Assembly: GCA_025980625.1 (NCBI GenBank)
Contig: JAICXG010000095.1
Location: 1 to 10,003, forward strand
From: Chthoniobacterales bacterium
GTDB lineage: Bacteria > Verrucomicrobiota > Verrucomicrobiia > Chthoniobacterales > UBA10450
Direction: 5' to 3'
DNA length: 10,003 nucleotides
Part shown: piece by piece, positions 1 through 5,924 of the stretch
How positions within the stretch are numbered: the first letter of the stretch is position 1
Layout: every line of letters begins with the position of its first letter
Program-made: the position numbers and the translations under genes
The notes under the pieces: model-generated
Told to the model about the DNA's origin: nothing
Databases searched by the model: none
What the model saw: the letters and a program-made list of their open reading frames with translations, nothing else

Positions 1-1
1 A

Positions 2-154
2 CCCAGCCTCAATGATATGCGTTATGCGGTCGGGGCCGGTCTGCGCTACAACCTGCCGATCGGCCCGATTCGGCTCGATTACGGAGTAAATCCCAGCCCG
101 CGCGCGAACGAGGATTTCGGCGCGTTTCATTTCAGCTTCGGCTTTGCCTTTTGA
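2..154 (+). CDS. C-terminal end of an Omp85/BamA-family outer-membrane barrel protein (partial)
   Basis: Only the last 50 residues are present; the 5' end lies outside the window. The reading frame begins at base 2 and ends at TGA 152-154. The visible tail contains GLRYNLPIGPIRLDYG, which matches the conserved late strands of the bacterial surface antigen (D15/Omp85) barrel, and the protein ends in FSFGFAF with a terminal phenylalanine, as expected of an outer-membrane barrel targeting signal. Family members insert barrel proteins (BamA) or export passenger proteins (TamA) across the outer membrane; the fragment cannot tell these apart. It shows that the host has an outer membrane. The following gene has its own promoter, so no functional link with the downstream operon is implied. 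Confidence 0.75.
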   Translation, partial: PSLNDMRYAVGAGLRYNLPIGPIRLDYGVNPSPRANEDFGAFHFSFGFAF

Positions 155-220
155 GAACGACAGCTGCCACTGGCTCTTTCGAGTGGAGTCGAGTGATCCC
201 TGATGGAACCGGGATGACTG

Positions 221-249
221 TTGCGAGAGGCCCGGGTCGCCGTTATAAT
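221..249 (+). promoter_or_regulatory. Sigma70-type promoter of the hppD operon
   Basis: A -35-like TTGCGA (221-226, 4 of 6 to consensus) is followed after 17 bases by a perfect -10 box TATAAT (244-249). Transcription would start near 256, giving a leader of about 45 bases before the ATG at 302. This is the best promoter-like pair seen in the window and sits at the head of the same-strand gene run. It also argues against translation starting at the in-frame TTG at 221, which falls inside the -35 element. One copy of the recurrent 9-mer (273-281) lies in the leader. Confidence 0.6.
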
Positions 250-301
250 CCAGGAGAACCGCGCCTCAGATGTCGTTAGGCGGGCAACCGATCACACGCT
301 C

Positions 302-1435
302 ATGGAAACAACACTCGAAGCACCAAAAGCCAAAGCCGCTTCTCACACCGACTTCCTTCCCCTCGAAGGAACCGACTACGTGGAGTTCTACGTCGGCAAC
401 GCAAAGCAGGCGGCGCATTTTTACAAAACCGCATTCGGCTTCCAAAGCCTCGCTTATTCCGGACCCGAGACCGGCGTCCGCGAACGCGCCAGCTATGTCA
501 TCCGGCAAAACAACCTGACCTTTGTCCTGACGACCCCGCTCCGGCCGAACAATCCAATTGCCGACCACATCTATGAACACGGGGACGGCGTGAAAGTTCT
601 CGCGCTGCGTGTGCCGGACGCGACCTCAGCCTGGAAAGAAACGACCACGCGCGGCGGCAAGAGTTATCTCGAACCAAAGACCCTGACGGACGAGCAAGGC
701 GAGATAGTGATGAGCGGGATCCACACTTATGGAGACACCGTTCATCTCTTCATCGAGCGCAAGAATTATCGTGGCGTTTTCATGCCAGGCTTCCGCAGGT
801 GGGAAACGACCTACAACCCGCCGGATACCGGGTTACAATACGTCGATCACTGCGTCGGCAACGTCGGCTGGAACCAGATGAACCCCCGGGTCAAGTTCTA
901 TGAGGAAGTGATGGGCTTTCGCAACATCCTCACTTTCGACGACAAAGATATTTCGACCGAATATTCCGCCCTCATGAGCAAGGTCATGAGTAACGGCAAC
1001 GGCTTCGTCAAATTCCCGATCAACGAACCGGCCGAAGGGAAGAAGAAGTCACAAGTCGAGGAGTATCTCGACTTCTACAACGGCGAAGGGGTCCAGCATG
1101 TCGCGGTTGCGACCAGGAACATTGTGGAAAGCGTGACGCAACTGCAAAGCCGGGGTGTCGAGTTTCTTAAGATACCGACGACTTACTACGAAACGCTGCC
1201 CGAGCGCGTCGGTCACATCGATGAAGACCTGGAGCCGTTACAGCGGCTCGGCATCCTGGTTGATCGCGATAATGAAGGCTATCTGCTCCAGATCTTTACC
1301 AAGCCGGTGGAAGATCGGCCGACCCTGTTTTTCGAGATCATCCAGCGCAAAGGGGCGAAGAGCTTTGGCAAAGGCAACTTCAAAGCGCTCTTCGAGGCGC
1401 TTGAGAAGGAGCAGGAACTGCGCGGCAACCTATAA
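302..1435 (+). CDS. hppD: 4-hydroxyphenylpyruvate dioxygenase
   Basis: This cytoplasmic Fe(II) enzyme converts 4-hydroxyphenylpyruvate and O2 to homogentisate and CO2, the second step of tyrosine breakdown. With the ATG at 302 the protein has 377 residues, close to the mammalian length and slightly longer than the Pseudomonas type. It shows two vicinal-oxygen-chelate halves: the N-terminal half starts at DYVEFYVGNA and the C-terminal half at YVDHCVGNVGWNQM. The expected 2-His-1-Glu iron site is visible as H183 (VDH), H266 (VQHVAV) and E345 (FFEIIQR). The C-terminal helix ending in KALFEALEKEQ, which gates the active site in this family, is present. A TTG start at 221 is open in frame but lies inside the promoter and adds unconserved sequence. 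hmgA follows after 12 bases, so the two pathway steps are surely co-transcribed. Confidence 0.96.
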   Translation: METTLEAPKAKAASHTDFLPLEGTDYVEFYVGNAKQAAHFYKTAFGFQSLAYSGPETGVRERASYVIRQNNLTFVLTTPLRPNNPIADHIYEHGDGVKVLALRVPDATSAWKETTTRGGKSYLEPKTLTDEQGEIVMSGIHTYGDTVHLFIERKNYRGVFMPGFRRWETTYNPPDTGLQYVDHCVGNVGWNQMNPRVKFYEEVMGFRNILTFDDKDISTEYSALMSKVMSNGNGFVKFPINEPAEGKKKSQVEEYLDFYNGEGVQHVAVATRNIVESVTQLQSRGVEFLKIPTTYYETLPERVGHIDEDLEPLQRLGILVDRDNEGYLLQIFTKPVEDRPTLFFEIIQRKGAKSFGKGNFKALFEALEKEQELRGNL

Positions 1436-1439
1436 GGAG
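1434..1439 (+). promoter_or_regulatory. Strong ribosome binding site of hmgA
   Basis: AAGGAG overlaps the hppD stop codon and ends 8 bases before the hmgA ATG at 1448. It is one of the few clear Shine-Dalgarno sequences in the window; folE, the PTPS gene and most downstream genes have none that can be recognised. It fixes the hmgA start and suggests strong translation of hmgA from the shared transcript. Confidence 0.8.
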
Positions 1440-1447
1440 ACTAACGA

Positions 1448-2635
1448 ATGCCATACTATCAAAGACTTGGAGAAATCCCCCGCAAACACCACATCTGGTT
1501 TCACCGCAACGGGTCATCCAATGGCGGTTACAAGAACGAAGGCATCGCCTACGAACACGTCATCACGACCGAAGGTTTCAATGAGGCCTTCTCGATCATG
1601 TATCACATCCGCCCGCCGACCCGGGTGCGGACGGTCGAGCTGTTGAAATGTGAAGAGCTGAAGAAGGTCACAAATAGCCCGCTCCGGCATCATCATCTCA
1701 AGACCGCGAATATCCCGCGGCGAGGCGATGTTTATACCGGCCGGGTGCCGATGCTTTTCAACCAGGACATCATTGCCTACCGCTGCAAGCCGGAGAAGAA
1801 CTTTGGCAAGTTCGAGTTTTACAAGAATGGCGGCGCCGATGAGATCATCTTTGTCTTCAAAGGCGGCGGCACGCTCGAAAGTGTCTTTGGCAAACTGCGT
1901 TATCGGGCCGAGGACTACATCGTCGTACCCCGCGGAATCACTTATCGGCTCGTACCCGATAAGGTTGAGGAAGAAGATTATCTCGTCCTCGAATCGGTCG
2001 GGCCGGTTCGGATTCCGCGGCGCTATCTCAACCACGAAGGCCAGATTCGAATGGGCTCGCCTTATTCGGAGCGGGATTTTCACGGCCCGACTGAGCTGAT
2101 CACGATCGACAAAAACGAGGATGTCGAAATCCTGGTGAAGGATGGGCCGCGCCTAACGAAAGTAGTAAATGCACATCATCCTTTCGATGTGCTTGGCTGG
2201 GATGGCTATATTTATCCCTTTACCTTCAACGCTCAGGATTTCGAGCCGATTACCGGCACCGTCCATCAACCACCGCCAATCCATCAGACCTTTGAGATTC
2301 GCGGCTATGTCGTCTGCACCTTTGCGCCACGGATGCTCGATACCCATCCGGAAGCGGTCAAGATCCCATGGGTGCACGACAACGTCGAAGCGGACGAGGT
2401 GCTGTTCTATGTCCGTGGGAACTTCGGTTCGCGGCGCGGGATCGAGGCCGGCTCAATCACGTTGCATCCGCGCGGGATTCCACATGGGCCGCATCCCGGG
2501 ACCATCATGGCGAGCAAGGATGCTCTGCGCACGGAAGAGCTTGCGGTCATGTTCGACACCGAGCACACACTTGAGCTAACTGAGCAGGCGCTGAAAGTCG
2601 ACGACGAGCAATATCCGCTGAGCTGGCTCGATTAG
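1448..2635 (+). CDS. hmgA: Homogentisate 1,2-dioxygenase
   Basis: This cupin-fold Fe(II) dioxygenase opens the homogentisate ring with O2 to give maleylacetoacetate, the step directly after HppD. The protein has 395 residues, shorter than the roughly 440-residue eukaryotic and Pseudomonas forms, as in a shorter bacterial subgroup. The motif HPFDVLGWDG marks the family. By alignment in my head with the human enzyme, H310 (VHDN) and E317 (ADEVLFYVRG) match iron ligands His335 and Glu341 with one inserted residue, H346 (IPHGP) matches His371, and H273 may be the active-site base His292. The start is fixed by the AAGGAG site upstream. The stop is 8 bases before folE. One copy of the recurrent 9-mer lies at 2151-2159, read as Leu-Thr. 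Confidence 0.95.
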   Translation: MPYYQRLGEIPRKHHIWFHRNGSSNGGYKNEGIAYEHVITTEGFNEAFSIMYHIRPPTRVRTVELLKCEELKKVTNSPLRHHHLKTANIPRRGDVYTGRVPMLFNQDIIAYRCKPEKNFGKFEFYKNGGADEIIFVFKGGGTLESVFGKLRYRAEDYIVVPRGITYRLVPDKVEEEDYLVLESVGPVRIPRRYLNHEGQIRMGSPYSERDFHGPTELITIDKNEDVEILVKDGPRLTKVVNAHHPFDVLGWDGYIYPFTFNAQDFEPITGTVHQPPPIHQTFEIRGYVVCTFAPRMLDTHPEAVKIPWVHDNVEADEVLFYVRGNFGSRRGIEAGSITLHPRGIPHGPHPGTIMASKDALRTEELAVMFDTEHTLELTEQALKVDDEQYPLSWLD

Positions 2636-2643
2636 TTACTAAC

Positions 2644-3273
2644 TTGAAGCACGACGGCGAGGCAGAATTCGATATCAGCGAGCGGCCAATCCGCCAGACG
2701 AATCGGGTTTCGCCGGATCAGATGGAAGAGCTGAGCAATGCGTTCCGCGAAATCCTCGAGGCGGTCGGCGAAGATCCGGAACGACAGGGCCTGGCGCGAA
2801 CCCCGGAGCGAGCGGCGCGCGCTTTTGAGTTTCTTACTCAAGGTTATCGCCAGGATGTGGCGGATGTCGTAAATGACGCCATCTATGATTCCGATGCGAG
2901 TGAGATCGTGATGGTAAAAGACATCGAGCTTTACTCGATGTGCGAACATCACCTCCTGCCGTTCATCGGCCGGGCGCACGTCGCTTACATTCCCAATGGA
3001 AAAGTGATCGGTCTGTCCAAAGTCGCGCGGATTGTCGATGTCTTTGCTCGCCGATTCCAGATCCAGGAGCAACTTACAACCCAGGTGGCCGACGCCCTCA
3101 TGCAAGCCTTACGTCCGTTAGGCGTGGCGGTCGTGATCGAAGCCAAGCACCTCTGCATGATGATGCGCGGGGTGGAGAAGCAAAACTCGGTGATGAAGAC
3201 TTCCTGTCTCCTCGGTGTCTTTAAAGAGGACGCCCGCACCCGGAGCGAATTTCTGGCTTTGCTCGCCCAGTAA
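2644..3273 (+). CDS. folE: GTP cyclohydrolase I
   Basis: This enzyme converts GTP to 7,8-dihydroneopterin triphosphate, the entry step to folate, tetrahydrobiopterin and queuosine precursors. The 209-residue protein carries the whole catalytic core. The zinc site is visible as C100 and H103 in MCEHHLLPF and C171 in HLCMMMRG, each offset by exactly ten from E. coli Cys110, His113 and Cys181. The conserved LARTPERAARAF helix is near residue 50 and GLSKVARIVD is near residue 122. The start used is TTG at 2644, 8 bases after hmgA; an ATG at 2722 (residue 27) is an alternative that would trim only the variable N-terminus. Its place between homogentisate dioxygenase and a PTPS gene suggests pterin cofactor supply to phenylalanine hydroxylase rather than general folate synthesis. 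Confidence 0.95.
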   Translation: MKHDGEAEFDISERPIRQTNRVSPDQMEELSNAFREILEAVGEDPERQGLARTPERAARAFEFLTQGYRQDVADVVNDAIYDSDASEIVMVKDIELYSMCEHHLLPFIGRAHVAYIPNGKVIGLSKVARIVDVFARRFQIQEQLTTQVADALMQALRPLGVAVVIEAKHLCMMMRGVEKQNSVMKTSCLLGVFKEDARTRSEFLALLAQ

Positions 3274-3279
3274 CTGCCG

Positions 3280-4482
3280 ATGCTGCTGACCGTCAGCAAG
3301 CGGCTTGAATTCTCGGCTTCGCGCCGGCTTTTCTTCACTCACTGGTCGGACGCGGAGAACCTGGCCGCTTTCGGGTCGGAGAGCGCCGCTCACTACGGCA
3401 CCGGACGCAATTACGTGACCTATTTCGTTTTCACCGGCGCGGTGAACCGAGCGAACGGCATGCTGGTCAACATCAGCGAGATTAAGGCGCGGGTGGAAGA
3501 AGTCCTACAGGCACATTTCGACCACAAATTTCTGAATGAAGATCACCCTGTCTTTCGCGAGCTGCCGCCGACGGCTGAGAATATCGCGCGTCAACTCTTC
3601 ACCGAAGTAGCGCCCCTCTTTGCCGATCTCGAGGCAACTTTGGTGGCCTGTCATCTCGTCGAATCGCCGGAGCGGAGCGCGACCTTTTACGCTGATGGGA
3701 CGACGGAGAAGAATCATTGGCTGGAATTTTCCGCCGCGCGCCAGACGATGTCGCCGCATCTCAGCCGTGAGGAGAATGAGAAGCTCTTCGGGAGCGCGAG
3801 TTCGCCGCACGGTCATGGACATCATTACCGCGCTCGCTTTACCTTTCGCAGAGAGACGCAAGATGCGGCACGGCATAAGGCGCTGACGGAAGCTTTCGGC
3901 GGGCTCCGCGCCGAACTCGATCACAAAAACCTGAATTACGAAGTCGTTGGCCTAACGAATCGGGCGAAGACGACCGAAAGCCTGGCGCGATATCTCTTCG
4001 AACGGGTCGCGACTGCCCTCCCGCTTCATCGCGTTCGTTTGCACGAGCGCGACGATTTTTTCGCCGAATGCTGGCAGGGCGAAATTTTCTTTCTCGGGAT
4101 GCGCCGCTCCTTTAATGCCGCTCATCGCCTTCACGCCGCGGCGCTTTCGGAGGCGGAAAACGCGGCTCTTTACGGCAAATGCAACAACCCGCGCGGACAT
4201 GGCCATCGCTATCTGACTGAGGCGACGATCGGTGGGGAGTATGATGAGCGCACCGGCACGCTCTACAGTTTCACCGATTTCGCCCAAGGAATGCAAACAG
4301 CCCTCCAGCCGTGGCAGGACAAACATTTGGATCTGGAAACAGATGAGTTTCGGGAAACGCCCTCGACCGGCGAAAACATCGTGCGCTCCCTCTGGCCAAA
4401 GATGAATCGCGAGCTTGCCGATCGCCTCGTTCGCCTCCGTCTTTGGGAAACGCCTAACAATCGTTTTACCCTTCGAAGATAA
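3280..4482 (+). CDS. Three-domain 6-pyruvoyl-tetrahydropterin synthase (PTPS/QueD family) fusion
   Basis: The family turns dihydroneopterin triphosphate into 6-pyruvoyl-tetrahydropterin (BH4 route) or 6-carboxy-tetrahydropterin (QueD). Single-domain members have about 120-140 residues and work as trimers paired into hexamers; this 400-residue protein has three tandem copies, roughly residues 1-143, 144-267 and 268-400. The third has all three zinc His (H282, H307, H309) and Cys C301 in GKCNNPRGHGH, nearly identical to the mammalian PTPS motif, but reads QDKHLD where the catalytic Asp-His pair (DHKNLD) is expected. The second keeps HGH (H179, H181) and D214-H215 but has R154 for the first His and A173 for Cys. 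The first lacks all zinc ligands and Cys (R15, T41, R43) but keeps D81-H82. Each keeps a pterin-anchoring Glu (E100, E233, E365). It starts 6 bases after folE. Confidence 0.88.
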   Translation: MLLTVSKRLEFSASRRLFFTHWSDAENLAAFGSESAAHYGTGRNYVTYFVFTGAVNRANGMLVNISEIKARVEEVLQAHFDHKFLNEDHPVFRELPPTAENIARQLFTEVAPLFADLEATLVACHLVESPERSATFYADGTTEKNHWLEFSAARQTMSPHLSREENEKLFGSASSPHGHGHHYRARFTFRRETQDAARHKALTEAFGGLRAELDHKNLNYEVVGLTNRAKTTESLARYLFERVATALPLHRVRLHERDDFFAECWQGEIFFLGMRRSFNAAHRLHAAALSEAENAALYGKCNNPRGHGHRYLTEATIGGEYDERTGTLYSFTDFAQGMQTALQPWQDKHLDLETDEFRETPSTGENIVRSLWPKMNRELADRLVRLRLWETPNNRFTLRR

Positions 4483-4502
4483 CTGGCTCCGGCTTGTTCT
4501 CC

Positions 4503-4865
4503 ATGCCGGCTGGGATAGCTTTCTTCATGGCGCGCCCGGATGGAGAAAACCGCTTGGAGGACGATATCTCGGTTCACATCTTCACCGTCTCAGCCGGGAT
4601 GGTCGGCGTCTGCCTGACGGTGATTGGACTCCTCCGGGTCGTGATCACTTTGCGCAAGGCGGACACCTTTGCCGATGATCTGCTCGCTTTTGATGCGATT
4701 ATTTTTTTGATCGCGTGTCTCTCCTCCTACTGGGCACTGCGGACGCGCAGCCGGCAACGCCACCATCGACTGGAACGGTTTGCCGATATTGTATTCCTCA
4801 TCGGTCTCGTCATGATGGCGACGATCTGCGGTTTTATCACCTATGCGATTGCGATCCTGCGATGA
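4503..4865 (+). CDS. Small conserved-type membrane protein of unknown function, three TM helices
   Basis: A 120-residue protein with three likely membrane helices at about residues 26-44, 60-79 and 93-118. The first is preceded by an acidic, soluble N-terminus, and a short basic loop (RTRSRQRHHRLER) between helices 2 and 3 would face the cytoplasm by the positive-inside rule. The stretch VSAGMVGVCLTVIGLLR resembles small uncharacterised inner-membrane proteins of Gram-negative bacteria, but I cannot name the family. The start is uncertain: ATG at 4503 is used, ATG at 4527 would give 112 residues and removes only non-membrane sequence, and a TTG at 4494 is also in frame. None has a clear ribosome site. 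It starts about 20 bases after the PTPS gene and is probably in the same transcript, though a role in aromatic catabolism is not evident. Confidence 0.72.
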   Translation: MPAGIAFFMARPDGENRLEDDISVHIFTVSAGMVGVCLTVIGLLRVVITLRKADTFADDLLAFDAIIFLIACLSSYWALRTRSRQRHHRLERFADIVFLIGLVMMATICGFITYAIAILR

Positions 4866-4892
4866 AGAGCTTTGCTCGTTAGGCTCAACCGT

Positions 4893-5231
4893 ATGACTGC
4901 CGCGCAGTTTCGCCGTCTCGCACTCGCCCTGCCCGGCGCGATGGAAAGCGCGCATCACCGGCATCCTGATTTCCGGGTCGGTAACAGGATCTTCGCGACG
5001 CTCGCTTATCCGAACTCGAAGTTCGGAATGATCCGGCTGACCCCGGCGCAACAGACGGAAGTTGTCGGCCTTGCCCCGGAAGTGTTTCAGCCCGTCGCTG
5101 GCGCCTGGGGCCGCAGCGGCAGCACCCTCGTCCATCTGTCGACGGCTCGAGTTACAGCGCTTCGTCCCGTTCTCCGTCAGGCCTACGATAACTTTGCCAC
5201 TCCTGGAAAGAGATCGCCGCGACGGAGTTGA
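4893..5231 (+). CDS. MmcQ/YjbR-family protein
   Basis: A 112-residue protein with the typical course of the YjbR (double wing, CyaY-like fold) family: an N-terminal helix FRRLALALPGAMES, then HPDFRVGNRIFATL (residues 24-37), GMIRLTPAQQ (45-54) and WGRSGSTLVHL (72-82). Length fits the family's usual 110-120 residues. Members are small soluble proteins often labelled DNA-binding from their fold; their cellular role is not well established. ATG at 4893 is chosen because it begins the conserved first helix; an in-frame TTG at 4872 adds seven residues and would run through a copy of the recurrent 9-mer (4876-4884) that sits just before the start. The next gene encodes a related small-domain protein, a pairing that is common for these families. 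Confidence 0.85.
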   Translation: MTAAQFRRLALALPGAMESAHHRHPDFRVGNRIFATLAYPNSKFGMIRLTPAQQTEVVGLAPEVFQPVAGAWGRSGSTLVHLSTARVTALRPVLRQAYDNFATPGKRSPRRS

Positions 5232-5264
5232 CCGGCGCTGGCTGTTTTGTAAACCTGCCGGGCC

Positions 5265-5870
5265 ATGGCAAGGACGAATCCAGAGGTCGACACTTACATC
5301 GCGCAAGCCGCGCCGTTCGCGCGGCCGATCCTGAAGCACCTTCGCAAAATCGTGCACGCCGGCTGCCCGGCGGTAGAGGAGACAATCAAGTGGGGAATGC
5401 CATTCTTTCTTTACAAAGGTAACCTCGCCCACATGGCGGCTTTCAAGGAACATTGCGCCTTCGGTTTTTGGAACGGCTCTCTCTTTCTCGGCCTCGACGC
5501 CGGCAAGCGGAGCGATGCGATGGGTCATTTCGGACGAATCACCAGTCCGACGGATTTGCCTAACGACAAGACGCTTCTTGGTTACGTTCGAAAAGCAGCG
5601 GAGTTGAACGAGGCCGGGGTCAGGCGGGAGCGAGCGCTGCGGCCGAAACGTCCGCCGGGTGAGTTGCACGTCCCAGCGGAGTTGACCGCAGCCCTGAGCA
5701 GGAACGCGAAGGCGCGAAAGACATTTCAGAACTTCAGCTACAGCAAACGGAAGGAGTACCTCGATTGGATCGCGGAAGCGAAACGCGAGGCAACCCGGCG
5801 TCAACGCCTAACGACCGCGGTGCAATGGATGGCCGAAGGCAAATCGCGGATGTGGAAATACCAACCGTGA
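5265..5870 (+). CDS. DUF1801 / YdeI-OmpD-associated (OmdA) family protein
   Basis: A 201-residue soluble protein with two parts. Residues about 17-113 match the DUF1801 type: ARPILKHLRKIVHAGCPAVEETIKWGMPFFLYKGNLAHMAAF is its usual opening in two segments, followed by the GFWNGSLFLG strand. Residues about 137-196 match the OmdA (YdeI or OmpD-associated) tail: VPAELTAALSRN, then AKARKTFQNFSYSKRKEYLDWI and a helix ending in the WMAEGKSRMWKYQ region. The molecular function of these domains is not established; some relatives have been linked to bacteriocin or antimicrobial-peptide tolerance. The ATG at 5265 begins the domain directly and lies 33 bases after the YjbR-type gene. Two copies of the recurrent 9-mer fall in the gene (5558-5566 as Pro-Asn, 5806-5814 as Leu-Thr). 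Confidence 0.85.
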   Translation: MARTNPEVDTYIAQAAPFARPILKHLRKIVHAGCPAVEETIKWGMPFFLYKGNLAHMAAFKEHCAFGFWNGSLFLGLDAGKRSDAMGHFGRITSPTDLPNDKTLLGYVRKAAELNEAGVRRERALRPKRPPGELHVPAELTAALSRNAKARKTFQNFSYSKRKEYLDWIAEAKREATRRQRLTTAVQWMAEGKSRMWKYQP

Positions 5871-5924
5871 CTGCGGTTGGCTGCGATTCATTCCGGCGGC
5901 TTTTCGTCTCTGAATCGTGCACGA

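Noticed and set aside
161..195. Possible terminator after the outer-membrane protein gene
   Set aside because: Only a weak CCACT/AGTGG stem with a 10-base loop and no T tract could be drawn, which is not enough to call.
1514..2083. A 189-residue open frame on the minus strand
   Set aside because: It lies wholly antisense to hmgA, which is identified with certainty by its motifs.
4590..5804. A 404-residue open frame on the minus strand
   Set aside because: It runs antisense to three plus-strand genes with recognisable families or clear membrane helices; its protein is rich in Arg, Gly and Pro with no motif. It is a shadow of GC-rich coding sequence.
5877..5924. N-terminal extension of the sugar mutase from a TTG start
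   Set aside because: The 16 added residues have no family match and no ribosome site; the ATG at 5925 begins the plausible first helix.
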